Assembly (NCBI RefSeq): GCF_001294335.1 | Contig: NZ_LGKG01000139.1 | Location: forward strand, 1-64,000 | DNA length: 64,000 bases | Source: Streptomyces chattanoogensis | GTDB taxonomy: Bacteria; Actinomycetota; Actinomycetes; Streptomycetales; Streptomycetaceae | Direction: 5' to 3' | Shown here: piece after piece, positions 42,431 to 51,310 of the stretch | Numbering within the stretch: position 1 is the first letter of the stretch | How the letters are laid out: every line of letters starts with the position of its first letter | Notes under the pieces: generated by a model | What the model was told of the DNA's origin: nothing | Database searches by the model: none | Seen by the model: the letters and a program-made list of their open reading frames with translations, nothing else | Position numbers and translations under genes: made by a program

Positions 42431-43306
42431 ATGCCCATCGACGCCGCCAAGGCCCTCTCCGCCGAACCGCGGACCACCGAACTCGCCTGGGACCACAAGG
42501 ACATCCAGCTCTACCACCTCGGCATCGGCGCCGGCGCCGCCACCCCGGAGAAGCCGCACCCCGCCACCGACCCCGACGAACTGCGCTACACCCTCGAGAG
42601 CGCGCTGCACGTCCTGCCCAGCTTCGCCACCGTCGCCGGCGGCGGCATGGCGGTGGCCGGCGGACTGTCCGCCCCCGGCATCGACGTCGACCTCGCCGCC
42701 GTCCTGCACGGCGGCCAGACCGTCACCGTCCACCGCCCCATACCCGTCCGGGGCCGCGCCGTCCAGACCTCCACCGTCCCCGCGGTCTACGACAAACAGA
42801 AGGCGGCGGTCATCGTGCTGCGCTCCGAAGTGGCGGACGACGACGGCCCGTTGTGGACCTGCGACACCCAGATCTTCGTCCGCGGCGAGGGCGGCTTCGG
42901 CGGCGAACGCGGCCCCTCCGCCCGCCTCGAACTGCCCGACCGCGCCCCCGACCGCATCACCGGACGTCTCATCCGCGAGGACCAGGCGCTCCTCTACCGC
43001 CTCTCCGGCGACTGGAACCCGTTGCACGCCGACCCGGAGTTCGCCAAGCTCGCCGGCTTCGACCGGCCGATTCTGCACGGCCTGTGCTCGTACGGCGTCA
43101 CGCTCAAGGCCGTCGTCGACACGGTGCTCGGCGGCGACGTCGCGCGCGTCCGCTCGTACACCACGCGCTTCGCCGGCGTCGTCTTCCCCGGAGAGACGCT
43201 GCGGATCCGGATCTGGGAGGGGGAAGGCCGGACGCAGGTGTCGGTCACGGCGGCCGACCGCGACGACGCGCCGGTCCTGGCGGACACCGTGGTCGAGCAC
43301 AGCTAG
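42431..43306 (+). CDS. Double hot-dog MaoC-type enoyl-CoA hydratase
   Basis: A 291-residue (R)-specific enoyl-CoA hydratase, similar to the hydratase-2 half of peroxisomal multifunctional enzyme 2. The N-terminal hot-dog has FATVAGGGMAV. The C-terminal one contains the catalytic signature YRLSGDWNPLHADPEFAKLAGFDRPILHGLCSYG. AAGGAG lies about ten bases before the ATG. It adds water to enoyl-CoA in side-chain beta-oxidation and is followed by the alcohol dehydrogenase and 17-beta-HSD4-like genes, which would complete the step. Confidence 0.92.
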   Translation: MPIDAAKALSAEPRTTELAWDHKDIQLYHLGIGAGAATPEKPHPATDPDELRYTLESALHVLPSFATVAGGGMAVAGGLSAPGIDVDLAAVLHGGQTVTVHRPIPVRGRAVQTSTVPAVYDKQKAAVIVLRSEVADDDGPLWTCDTQIFVRGEGGFGGERGPSARLELPDRAPDRITGRLIREDQALLYRLSGDWNPLHADPEFAKLAGFDRPILHGLCSYGVTLKAVVDTVLGGDVARVRSYTTRFAGVVFPGETLRIRIWEGEGRTQVSVTAADRDDAPVLADTVVEHS

Positions 43307-43374
43307 AGGCACCGGGCGCAGCCAGGCGCCCCGGGCACCGCCCAGGGACCCACCAACCCGAGAGGAGCCGTCAC

Positions 43375-44472
43375 ATGCGCGCAGCCGTACAGCACGAGAC
43401 AGGACAGGACAAACTCGAGGTCCTCGACGACGTCGAAGCGGTGGGGTTCGGGCCCGGCAAGGTCAGGGTGCGGATGCGGGCCACCGGGCTGTGCCACTCC
43501 GACCTGTCCGCGATGAGCGGGGTGCTGCCGCAGCCCGCGCCCTTCGTCCCCGGGCACGAGGGCGCCGGCGAGATCCTGGACGTCGGCGACGGCGTCACCG
43601 GGCTGAGCCAGGGTGACCGCGTCCTGATGTGCTGGCTGCCCGCCTGCGGCAGCTGTCCGTCCTGCACACGCGGCCAGACCCATCTCTGCCTGGCCGGATT
43701 CATGAACGCCGGCACCCCCAACTTCAGGCGCCCCGGCGGCGGTCCCTCCGCGGCCCCCACCGACCTGTTCGGCTTCGCCGGAACCGGCACCTTCGCCGAG
43801 GAGGTGGTGGTCCCCGCCAACTGCGCGGTCCCGATCCCCGACGACGTCCCGTACGAGATCGCCGCGCTGATCGGCTGCGGCGTCACCACCGGGCTCGGTG
43901 CGGCCCTCAACACCGCCGAGGTGGAGGCCGCGTCCTCCGTCGCGGTGATCGGCTGCGGCGGCGTCGGCATCTCCGTCATCCAGGGTGCCCGGGCCTGCGG
44001 CGCCGCCCAGATCATCGCCGTCGACCCGGTGGCCGCCCGCCGTGAGGCCGCGCTCCGCTTCGGTGCCACCGAGGCGGTCGCCCCCGGCGAACTCGCCGAC
44101 GCCAGACAGCGGATCACCGCGGGGGAGGGCTTCGACTACGTCTTCGAGGTGGTCGGCAAGTCCGCCACCGCCCGCACCGCCTACGAGACGACCCGGCGCG
44201 GCGGCACCCTGTGCGTGGTCGGCGCGGGCGCGCTGGACGACATCTTCCAGGTCAATATGTTCGAGCTGTTCTTCGACGAGAAGCGGATTCTGCCGTCGCT
44301 CTACGGGGGCGGGGACGTGCTGCGCTCCTACGACCGGGCCATCGCCCTGTGGCGGGCCGGCCGGATCGACCTCGAGGGGCTGATCACCCATCGTGTCCGG
44401 CTCGCCGAGATCAATGAGGCGCTCGATCAGATGCGCTCCGGTACGGCACTGCGGACGTGCATAGAGATCTGA
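43375..44472 (+). CDS. Zinc-dependent alcohol dehydrogenase (MDR)
   Basis: A 365-residue medium-chain dehydrogenase. The catalytic zinc region is GLCHSDLSAMSG with GHEGAGEI. The structural zinc has four cysteines in CWLPACGSCPSCTRGQTHLC. The NAD-binding motif is VAVIGCGGVGISVIQGA with IIAVDP. GAGAGGAG precedes the ATG. It follows the MaoC gene by 68 bp and precedes the SDR gene on the same strand. It probably oxidises a steroid-side-chain or related alcohol, but the exact substrate is unknown. Confidence 0.92.
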   Translation: MRAAVQHETGQDKLEVLDDVEAVGFGPGKVRVRMRATGLCHSDLSAMSGVLPQPAPFVPGHEGAGEILDVGDGVTGLSQGDRVLMCWLPACGSCPSCTRGQTHLCLAGFMNAGTPNFRRPGGGPSAAPTDLFGFAGTGTFAEEVVVPANCAVPIPDDVPYEIAALIGCGVTTGLGAALNTAEVEAASSVAVIGCGGVGISVIQGARACGAAQIIAVDPVAARREAALRFGATEAVAPGELADARQRITAGEGFDYVFEVVGKSATARTAYETTRRGGTLCVVGAGALDDIFQVNMFELFFDEKRILPSLYGGGDVLRSYDRAIALWRAGRIDLEGLITHRVRLAEINEALDQMRSGTALRTCIEI

Positions 44473-44569
44473 CGCACGCCCTCCACCGAGAACCCCGTTC
44501 GTCACGGACCCGGTTCGTCAGGGACCCCGTTCGCCAAGGCCAACCCCCTTCGCCGAGGAGAGGACAGCA

Positions 44570-45532
44570 ATGGCACAGCCACAGCCACAGCCACTGCCAC
44601 TTGAGGGACTGACCGCGATCGTCACCGGTGCCGGCCGCGGCCTCGGGCGCGCCGAGGCCCTCGAACTCGCCCGTCTGGGCGCCGCTGTCGTCGTCAACGA
44701 CTTCGGACAGCCGGGCCGGGACGGCACCGGCGAGGCCTCCGCCGCCCCCGCCGCCGAGGTGGTCGCCGAGATCCGGGCGGCGGGCGGCCGGGCCATCGCC
44801 CACCTGGGCGATGTCGCCGACTTCGCGCAGGCCCGTGCGCTGGTCCAACTGGCCGTCGACAGCTACGGAAGACTCGACATCCTGGTCAACAACGCGGGCA
44901 TCCTCCGCGACCGGATGGTGTTCTCCATGAGCGAGGACGAATGGGACTCGGTGATCCGCGTCCACCTCAAGGGCCACTTCAACACCACCCACTTCGCCGC
45001 GGTCCACTGGCGCGCCCGCTCCAAGGAGGCCGGCGGCCCGGTCTACGGACGGATCGTCAACACCTCGTCCGAGGCGTTCCTCGCGGGCTCGGCGGGGCAG
45101 CCCAACTACGCCGCGGCCAAGGGCGGCATCGTCGGCCTGACCACGTCCACGGCGCTGGCGCTGGCCAAGTACGGCGTGACCGCCAATGTCATCTGCCCGC
45201 GCGCCCGCACCCGGATGACCGAGGACGTCTTCGCGGGCTTCGGGGTACCGGCGGAGGGCGAGCTGGACGCGCTGGCGCCCGAGCATGTCTCCCCGCTCGT
45301 CGGCTATCTGGCCTCACCCGCCGCGGCCAAGGTCAACGGCCAGCTGCTCGTCGTCCACGGCGGTATGGTCGCCGTCGCCGAACGCCCCAGGATCGCCGCC
45401 AAGTTCGACACGGCGAAGGACGTGTTCAGCTTCGAGGAGCTGGACGGCCTGCTCACGCCGTACTACGCGGAACGGCCGCCGAACGAGACCTTCGGAGCGG
45501 CCGAGGTGCTGAGCCTCCGGCACGGCGGCTGA
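44570..45532 (+). CDS. Short-chain dehydrogenase, 17-beta-HSD4 / (3R)-hydroxyacyl-CoA dehydrogenase-like
   Basis: A 320-residue SDR. The NAD motif is VTGAGRGLGRAEAL. NNAG and NTSS precede the catalytic Tyr-x3-Lys in PNYAAAKGG. VVNDFGQPGRDGTG is the insertion typical of the hydroxyacyl-CoA dehydrogenase domain of multifunctional enzyme 2, and the C-terminal extension (RIAAKFDTAKDVFSFEELDGLL) also fits. It oxidises 3-hydroxyacyl-CoA made by the MaoC hydratase two genes upstream. A good ribosome site (GAGGAGAGG) is present. Confidence 0.92.
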   Translation: MAQPQPQPLPLEGLTAIVTGAGRGLGRAEALELARLGAAVVVNDFGQPGRDGTGEASAAPAAEVVAEIRAAGGRAIAHLGDVADFAQARALVQLAVDSYGRLDILVNNAGILRDRMVFSMSEDEWDSVIRVHLKGHFNTTHFAAVHWRARSKEAGGPVYGRIVNTSSEAFLAGSAGQPNYAAAKGGIVGLTTSTALALAKYGVTANVICPRARTRMTEDVFAGFGVPAEGELDALAPEHVSPLVGYLASPAAAKVNGQLLVVHGGMVAVAERPRIAAKFDTAKDVFSFEELDGLLTPYYAERPPNETFGAAEVLSLRHGG

Positions 45533-45600
45533 GACGGACGGCAGTCGGGCGGCAGTCCGGGTGGCAGTGCCGGTGGCGGTACGAGTGGTGCACACAACGG

Positions 45601-45640
45601 CCGTGGCCGCCGTCCCGGGTGAAGCGGGAGGCGGCCACGG
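45601..45640. terminator. Bidirectional terminator between SDR and small gene
   Basis: CCGTGGCCGCC (45601-45611) pairs with GGCGGCCACGG (45630-45640), with an inner TCCCG/CGGGA pair. It is downstream of both convergent genes. Confidence 0.8.
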
Positions 45641-45656
45641 CCGACAGCCGGACGCG

Positions 45657-45824
45657 TTAGGCGCCCTGGGTCTGCTTCACCCGGCGGTGCCGGCCGTGCA
45701 CATCGGCCTGGACCTCCTCCGTGGCAGCCGGGCCACGGTGCCTGCCGGAGCTTGCCGCCTCGGCGGCCTGGGCGGTCGCCTCCTGGGGGCGCGCCTCGGT
45801 CGTGTCGGTTCGGGCTTCGGACAT
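45657..45824 (-). CDS. Small basic-tailed protein, 55 residues
   Basis: ATG at 45824 opens a 55-codon frame beginning MSEARTDTTEARPQEATAQA, with GRHRGPAATEE and a second GRHRR near the end. The GKHRG/GRHRR pattern in an acidic Ala/Glu/Thr background is common in short conserved Streptomyces proteins. The gene starts nine bases after the stop of the 481-residue gene and ends before a strong terminator. GGAG lies 11 bases upstream. Function is unknown. Confidence 0.65.
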   Translation of the reverse strand: MSEARTDTTEARPQEATAQAAEAASSGRHRGPAATEEVQADVHGRHRRVKQTQGA

Positions 45825-45832
45825 GGAAACAG

Positions 45833-47278
45833 TCACTCCGTCAGATCGCTTACTGCTGTACGCGTCGGGACCTCCCCCAGCAACCGCCGGGGGTGCCCCC
45901 CAGCGGAACCGTCGGTGGCCGGGTCAACCGGCTGCGTAGCCCCCGTCGGAATTCTAACTTGGCGGGAAATAGCGCTCCACCGGGCCTCCGGGGCCGCCAG
46001 AGGTGCCTGCTGGAGGGGCACTGGCCTGCACATTTGGGGATGCGCGGGGACCTCCTGCGGTTCCGCGTCGGCGTCCGGAAGTTGTGCAGATGATGTGGAG
46101 CCGTTGTCGGCATCCGCTGCATCCGGGACAATCCCGCCCTTGATCTCCGGTGCTGCCGTTTCTGCCGCGTGCGCCGCCGTCTCCGCCGCCGGAGTCGCGA
46201 CCCTCGCCACCGGCCTCGCCCCAGTCCCCATCCCGGTCTCAGCCCCGGCCCCAGCCCCCGCCCCCGGCCCCAGCGGTACGGCCATCCGCGCCACCCCGCA
46301 CGGCACCGCATCCGTCGCGTACGGCAGCAGCAGCTCCCCGCCCGCGGTCCACAGCCCCGTCCCCGCCAGCCACCCCTCCGGCACCGGGAGCTGTCGCAAC
46401 TGCCGCCCCGACGGCCGCCATACGCCCAGCCGCATACCGTCCGCCGTATCGATCCGGAAGGCCACCGCGCAGCTCTCCGGCATCAGCATCTGGCCCGGCT
46501 GCACGGCGAACGGCGTCGCGAACCCGTCGGCCGGACGCAGGCATTCCGGGAAGCGCACCGGCAGGCTGCTGCCCAGGACGCCCCAGCCCAGCCGGTCGTG
46601 CCCGGGGGCGTCCGACCGGAGCAGCAGCAGCCCGCTGTCCGGATCGGCCAGCAGCAGACGGTCGTTGCTCTCCTCGGTGATCTGCAGCAGCGGGCTGGCC
46701 TCGCCGCCCCGCTCCAGGTCGACTACCACGGTCTTCGTGCGCCCCGCCAGCTCCCGGTCCAGTGCCAGCAGCCGACCGTCGCGATCCAGCCAGACGCCGC
46801 CCCTGCAGCGCCCCGGGATCTCGGTGACCCGCTCGGGACCGTGCGCGCCGCCGTGCACCAGCCACAGCACGGTGCTGTCCGCGCCGGGTGCCAGGGCGTA
46901 GCCGAGCGTGCCGCCGGGTGTGGGCGGCAGCAGCGTCAGCTCGGGCGCTTCCACGGCACCCAGCAGGAGTTCGCCAGTTCCCGGGCCCGTCGGGTAAAGG
47001 AGAAAGAGTGCGAAGCGGTCGGCGACCCGGCGCAGGATCAGCACCCGGCCGTCGGCGAGCGGCAGCAGTTCGCTGTCCGGCTCCTCGGGCTGGCTGCCGG
47101 CCAGCGGTACGGCGTACGGCTCGGGGCCGCTCAGCGTCCAGCGCTCCGGAAACCGGCTCCCGGCGGCGTCGTCGTGACGGGCGAGCCGGGCGGCGTACGA
47201 ACCGTCGGCGGCGATCGTCAGCGCCGCGCGGTGCGGGCTGCCGAGCGCCGTGGTGTCCTCAGGGGCACAGATCGTCAT
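45833..47278 (-). CDS. Hypothetical protein with beta-propeller-like N-terminal region
   Basis: A 481-residue protein. ATG at 47278 was chosen because GGAGGTG lies eight bases upstream. Residues 1-350 contain repeated short beta-strand blocks with polar turns (SELLPLADGRVLILRRVADRFALFLLYPTG, GGVWLDRDGRLLALDRELAG, DRLLLADPDSGLLLLRSDA), suggesting a propeller. The last 110 residues are Ala/Glu/Pro-rich and disordered. There is no signal peptide. Function is unknown. It is probably co-transcribed with the 55-residue gene downstream. Confidence 0.75.
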   Translation of the reverse strand: MTICAPEDTTALGSPHRAALTIAADGSYAARLARHDDAAGSRFPERWTLSGPEPYAVPLAGSQPEEPDSELLPLADGRVLILRRVADRFALFLLYPTGPGTGELLLGAVEAPELTLLPPTPGGTLGYALAPGADSTVLWLVHGGAHGPERVTEIPGRCRGGVWLDRDGRLLALDRELAGRTKTVVVDLERGGEASPLLQITEESNDRLLLADPDSGLLLLRSDAPGHDRLGWGVLGSSLPVRFPECLRPADGFATPFAVQPGQMLMPESCAVAFRIDTADGMRLGVWRPSGRQLRQLPVPEGWLAGTGLWTAGGELLLPYATDAVPCGVARMAVPLGPGAGAGAGAETGMGTGARPVARVATPAAETAAHAAETAAPEIKGGIVPDAADADNGSTSSAQLPDADAEPQEVPAHPQMCRPVPLQQAPLAAPEARWSAISRQVRIPTGATQPVDPATDGSAGGHPRRLLGEVPTRTAVSDLTE

Positions 47279-47497
47279 CGAGTGGTCACCTCCAGTCAGG
47301 AAGTGACGGTAGTTTTCGCACTTCCGGCCGATCAACGAGGGTTGCCGCACTTCACGCATAAGGATGGTGGTTGTCCGGTTCGTCGGGCATGGGCGGGGTG
47401 GGTGTGCTCCGTCGCCGCCCTGCGGTGCCGGTGCCGCAGGCGGTCGCCGGGCACGACGGCCCGCGCCCTGTCACAGCCGGGAGGTAACCTTCCACCC

Positions 47498-48364
47498 GTG
47501 CCCGTACTGTCTGAAGTCCTCGCCGCGCTCGACGCCCTCTGGCCCCCCGAGCGGGCCGAAGGGTGGGACGCCGTCGGCACGGTCTGCGGTGACCCCGGAG
47601 CCGAGGTCCGCCGTGTGCTGTTCGCCGTCGACCCGGTCCAGGAAATCGTCGACGAGGCGGTGCAGCTCGGCGCCGATCTCCTGGTCACCCACCACCCGCT
47701 CTATCTGCGCGGTACGACGACGGTTGCGGCCTCGACCTTCAAGGGCAAGGTCGTGCACACCCTGATCAAGCACGACATCGCGCTGCACGTCGCGCACACC
47801 AACGCCGACACCGCCGACCCCGGAGTCTCCGACGCCCTGGCCGGCGCCCTGGATCTGCGCATCCTCGGCCCCCTGGTACCGGACCCGGGCGACCCGGCCG
47901 GCCGCCGGGGCCTGGGCCGGATCTGCGAGCTCCCACACCCGATGACGCTGGCCGACTTCGCCTCGTACGCCGCCGCACGGCTGCCCGCCACCGCGCAGGG
48001 CATCCGGGCGGCCGGCGAACCGGACCGCGAGATCCGCCGGATCGCCGTCTCCGGCGGCTCCGGCGACAGCCTCTTCGACGACGTCCGGGCCGCCGGTGTG
48101 GACGCCTTCCTCACCGCCGACCTGCGTCACCACCCGGCCTCCGAGGCCACCCAGCAGACCCCGCTCGCGCTGCTCGACGCCGCCCACTGGGCCACCGAAT
48201 GGCCGTGGTGCGAGCAGGCCGCGGCCCAGCTGGACGCGGTCTCCGACCGGCACGGCTGGGGCCTGCGCACGCATGTCTCCCGTACGGTCACCGACCCCTG
48301 GACCGCCCACGCGGCGTCCGCCCCGCTCACCACCCCGACACACACCACAGGAGCCCCCCGCTGA
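47498..48364 (+). CDS. Nif3-like dinuclear metal center protein (YqfO/YbgI family)
   Basis: A 288-residue protein from GTG 47498. Metal ligands are in LLVTHHPLYLRGTTTV and ALHVAHTNADTADPGV near the N-terminus, and in DLRHHPASEA and AHWATEWP near the C-terminus. IAVSGGSGDSLFDDVRAAGVDAFLTAD is the conserved core. Members form hexameric rings with a two-metal site and are annotated as GTP cyclohydrolase 1 type 2 homologues, though their function is unsettled. It starts the conserved actinobacterial cluster with the zinc-ribbon and RNase H genes. Confidence 0.92.
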   Translation: MPVLSEVLAALDALWPPERAEGWDAVGTVCGDPGAEVRRVLFAVDPVQEIVDEAVQLGADLLVTHHPLYLRGTTTVAASTFKGKVVHTLIKHDIALHVAHTNADTADPGVSDALAGALDLRILGPLVPDPGDPAGRRGLGRICELPHPMTLADFASYAAARLPATAQGIRAAGEPDREIRRIAVSGGSGDSLFDDVRAAGVDAFLTADLRHHPASEATQQTPLALLDAAHWATEWPWCEQAAAQLDAVSDRHGWGLRTHVSRTVTDPWTAHAASAPLTTPTHTTGAPR

Positions 48365-49104
48365 ACGCCGCGCCCGCCGACCAGATCCGCCTCCTCGACG
48401 TCCAGGCCCTGGACGTGAGGCTCACCCAGCTCGCGCACCGGCGCAAGAACCTGCCCGAGCTCGCCGAACTGGCGACCCTGGAGGCCGACCTCACCCAGCA
48501 GCGCGACCTCCTGGTCGCCGCGCAGACCGAGGAGAGCGACACCAGCCGCGAGCAGACCAAGGCCGAACAGGACGTGGACCAGGTGCGCCAGCGCGCCGCC
48601 CGCGACCAGAAGCGCCTGGACTCCGGCGCCGTCACCTCCCCCAAGGACCTGGAGAACCTCCAGCACGAACTGACCTCGCTGGCCAAGCGGCAGGGCGACC
48701 TGGAGGACGTCGTCCTGGAGGTCATGGAGCGCCGGGAGGCCGCCCAGGAGCGGGTCACCGAGCTCACCGGCCGGGTCGAGGCCATCCAGGCCAAGGTCGA
48801 CGACGCCGCCGCGCGCCGGGACGCCGCCCACGCCGAGATCGACGCCGAGGCCGCCACCGCCACCAAGGAGCGCGAGCTGACCGTCGCCGACATCCCGGCC
48901 GATCTCCTCAAGCTCTACGACAAGATCCGCGCCAAGGAGGGCGGCATCGGCGCGGCCCGCCTCTACCAGCGCCGCTGCGAGGGCTGCCGCCTGGAGCTGA
49001 ACATCACCGAGCTCAACGACGTCCGGGCGGCCGCCGCGGACACCGTTGTGCGCTGCGAGAACTGCACCCGCATCCTCGTCCGCACGCCCGACTCGGGCCT
49101 GTAG
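48361..49104 (+). CDS. Coiled-coil protein with C4 zinc ribbon, probable CTG start
   Basis: A 247-residue protein. No ATG, GTG or TTG fits the conserved N-terminus. The likely start is CTG at 48361, with AGGAG six bases upstream, giving (M)NAAPADQIRLLDVQALDVRL as in Streptomyces homologues. Residues 15-170 form a long antiparallel coiled coil, and the end has CEGC and CENC pairs that bind zinc. The family is related to CT398/FlgZ-like zinc ribbon proteins. It may bind nucleic acid or act as a chaperone. The start overlaps the Nif3 stop. Confidence 0.88.
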   Translation: MNAAPADQIRLLDVQALDVRLTQLAHRRKNLPELAELATLEADLTQQRDLLVAAQTEESDTSREQTKAEQDVDQVRQRAARDQKRLDSGAVTSPKDLENLQHELTSLAKRQGDLEDVVLEVMERREAAQERVTELTGRVEAIQAKVDDAAARRDAAHAEIDAEAATATKERELTVADIPADLLKLYDKIRAKEGGIGAARLYQRRCEGCRLELNITELNDVRAAAADTVVRCENCTRILVRTPDSGL

Positions 49105-49107
49105 GTC

Positions 49108-50298
49108 ATGGCGCGGACGTTCATCGTCGAGGCGGACGGCGGCTCCCGGGGCAACCCGGGGCCCGCCGGCTACGGCGCGGTGGTCCTCGACCCGGCGTCC
49201 GGCGAGGCGCTGGCCGAGGCCGCCGAGTACATCGGCACCGCGACCAACAACGTCGCCGAGTACAAGGGCCTGGTGGCCGGGCTGCGCGCCGCGCACGCCC
49301 TGGACCCCGAGGCCACCGTCCGCGTACGGATGGACTCCAAGCTGGTCGTCGAGCAGATGTCGGGCCGCTGGAAGATCAAGCACCCGGACATGAAGCCGCT
49401 GGCCGCCGAGGCCGCGAAGGTCTTCCCGCCCGGCCGGGTCACCTACGAGTGGATCCCGCGCGAGAAGAACAAGCACGCCGACCGGCTCGCCAACGAGGCG
49501 ATGGACGCGGGCAAGAGCGGCAAGCAGTGGGAGCCGGGCGGCTCCAGGGCGGCGCTGGCCGCGGGCGCTTCCGGGGAGCCGGCGCGCAGCGCCGCCGCCC
49601 GCGCCGCCGACGAGGCGGCCGAGGCGGCGGAGGCCTCGTCGCAGACGCGCGGCTGGGGCGCTCCCGACCTCGGTGCGCCCGCGACGTTCGTCCTGCTGCG
49701 GCACGGCGAGACCGCGCTGACGCCCCAGAAGCGCTTCTCCGGCAGCGGCGGCGGCAGCGACCCCGAGCTCTCCGCCGCCGGCCGCCGCCAGGCCGAGGCC
49801 ACCGCCGCCGCGCTGGCCGCCCGCGGCACGATCCAGGCCGTCGTCAGCTCACCGCTGCGGCGCTGCCGGGAGACGGCGCAGACGGTCGCCGACCGGCTCG
49901 GCCTCGAGGTCCGGATCGAAGACGGGCTGCGCGAGGCGGACTTCGGGGCCTGGGAGGGGCTGACCTTCGCCGAGGCGCGCGAGCGCTACCCCGAGGACCT
50001 CGACGCCTGGCTCGCCTCCGCCAAGGCGGCGCCCACGGGCGGCGGCGAGTCCTTCGCCACGGTCGCCCGCCGGGTCGCGGTCGCCCGCGACAAGCTGGTC
50101 GCCCGTTACGCGGGCAAGACCGTCCTGCTGGTCACGCATGTCACGCCGATCAAGACCCTGGTCCGGCTGGCACTGGGCGCCCCGCCCGAGGCGCTGTTCC
50201 GGATGGAGCTGTCCGCGGCGTCGCTGTCGGCGGTGGCGTACTACGCGGACGGGAATGCGTCACTGCGGCTGCTGAACGAGACGGCGCATCTGCGGTAG
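49108..50298 (+). CDS. Bifunctional RNase H / alpha-ribazole (acid) phosphatase
   Basis: A 396-residue fusion. Residues 1-140 are an RNase HI domain (EADGGSRGNPGPAGYGAV, ATNNVAEYKGLVAGL, VRMDSKLVVEQMSG, HADRLANEAMD). After an Ala-rich linker, residues about 195-396 form a histidine phosphatase domain (FVLLRHGETALTPQKRFSG, SSPLRRCRETAQTVA, EADFGAWEGLTFAEA, VTHVTPIKTLVR). Mycobacterial Rv2228c has the same organisation, with RNase H and CobC-type activities. It would remove RNA from RNA:DNA hybrids and dephosphorylate alpha-ribazole phosphate in B12 assembly. It starts four bases after the zinc-ribbon gene. Confidence 0.93.
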   Translation: MARTFIVEADGGSRGNPGPAGYGAVVLDPASGEALAEAAEYIGTATNNVAEYKGLVAGLRAAHALDPEATVRVRMDSKLVVEQMSGRWKIKHPDMKPLAAEAAKVFPPGRVTYEWIPREKNKHADRLANEAMDAGKSGKQWEPGGSRAALAAGASGEPARSAAARAADEAAEAAEASSQTRGWGAPDLGAPATFVLLRHGETALTPQKRFSGSGGGSDPELSAAGRRQAEATAAALAARGTIQAVVSSPLRRCRETAQTVADRLGLEVRIEDGLREADFGAWEGLTFAEARERYPEDLDAWLASAKAAPTGGGESFATVARRVAVARDKLVARYAGKTVLLVTHVTPIKTLVRLALGAPPEALFRMELSAASLSAVAYYADGNASLRLLNETAHLR

Positions 50299-50321
50299 CG
50301 GGTCCGGCACGCGTACGGATG

Positions 50322-50364
50322 CGGGGTCGGACGTGGGACGTGGGGCGTCCCACGTCCGACCCCG
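50322..50364. terminator. Very strong 19-bp hairpin terminator built of GGACGT units
   Basis: The arm from 50322 to 50340 pairs perfectly with 50346-50364 around TGGGG. It separates the convergent RNase H and KDPG aldolase genes and consists of the same GGACGTGG units seen in other intergenic repeats. Confidence 0.85.
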
Positions 50365-50380
50365 TTCGTGTGAGTGAGCG

Positions 50381-51046
50381 TCAGGGCGCCGCCAACTGTG
50401 CTGCCTCCCGGGCGAGTTGGCGTACCCGGCGCCAGTCCTTCGCGGCCAGCGCGTCCGCCGGGAGCATCCAGGTGCCGCCGACGCAGCCCACGTTCGGCAG
50501 CGCCAGATACGAGGGTGCCGAGGCCAGGCCGATCCCGCCGGTCGGGCAGAACCGGGCCCGGGGGAGCGGGGCGGCCAGTGAGGTGAGGTAGGACGTCCCA
50601 CCTGCCGCCTCCGCCGGGAAGAACTTCAGCTCGGTGATGCCCTCGTCGAGGAGTGTGACCACCTCCGACGCCGTCGAGACGCCCGGCAGGAACGGCACTC
50701 CGGAGTCCCTCATCGCCCCCAGCAGCCGCGGCGACCAGCCCGGGCTGACCAGGAAGCGGGAACCGGCCGCGCGGGCCGCCGCGACATGCTCCGGGGCCAG
50801 CAGCGTCCCGGCGCCGACCACCGCGTCCGGGACCTCGGCGGCGATGGCCCGGATGGCGTCCAGAGCGGCGGGTGTCCGCAGCGTCACCTCGATCGCCGGC
50901 AGCCCGCCCGCGACGAGCGCACGGGCGAGCGGTACGGCATCGGCGGCGTCCTGCACCACGACGACCGGGATGACGGGGGCGAGTCCGAGGACCGAGGGGG
51001 CGGGGGAGGCGGGCGCGGGGGAGGAGGCGCTGGTCACGCCGCCCAT
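50381..51046 (-). CDS. eda: 2-dehydro-3-deoxyphosphogluconate aldolase (KDPG/KHG aldolase)
   Basis: A 221-residue class I aldolase. Key segments are VIPVVVVQDAADAVPLARALVAGGLPAIEVTLRTP with the conserved Glu, VGAGTLL, SPGWSPRLL, and the Schiff-base Lys in ELKFFPAEAAGG, then FCPTGGIGLASAPSYLALPNVGCVGGTWM. It splits KDPG into pyruvate and glyceraldehyde-3-phosphate, the last Entner-Doudoroff step, or acts in hexuronate breakdown. No 6-phosphogluconate dehydratase is nearby. The ribosome site before the ATG at 51046 is weak. Confidence 0.92.
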   Translation of the reverse strand: MGGVTSASSPAPASPAPSVLGLAPVIPVVVVQDAADAVPLARALVAGGLPAIEVTLRTPAALDAIRAIAAEVPDAVVGAGTLLAPEHVAAARAAGSRFLVSPGWSPRLLGAMRDSGVPFLPGVSTASEVVTLLDEGITELKFFPAEAAGGTSYLTSLAAPLPRARFCPTGGIGLASAPSYLALPNVGCVGGTWMLPADALAAKDWRRVRQLAREAAQLAAP

Positions 51047-51171
51047 GGTGCGCTCGGCTTTCCATGCCTCGCAACGACTGTTGCGTATGGTGCAATCGTG
51101 CGCGCCGGGTGCCGGGTGCCGGGCACCTGAGTCCCGGTCCCACGTCCCAGAGCCGGCGGGGCAGAAGGGTG

Positions 51172-51310
51172 CGGGACGCAGGACGCAGGACGTTGGACGT
51201 CGGATGTCGGATGTCGGACGTGGGGCGTCGGGCGTCAGGCGTCGGGTTGGGCGTCGGACGTCGGATCGGGCGTCCGGCCCGGCACACAGCACCTTGGACG
51301 TCGGACGTCC
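51172..51310. repeat. Long GGACGTCGG-type degenerate tandem repeat
   Basis: About 140 bp of consecutive 7-9-bp units (GGACGCA, GGACGTT, GGATGTC, GGACGTG, GGCGTCG) runs up to the stop codon of the YaaA gene. It is the largest block of the family in the window. Confidence 0.75.
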
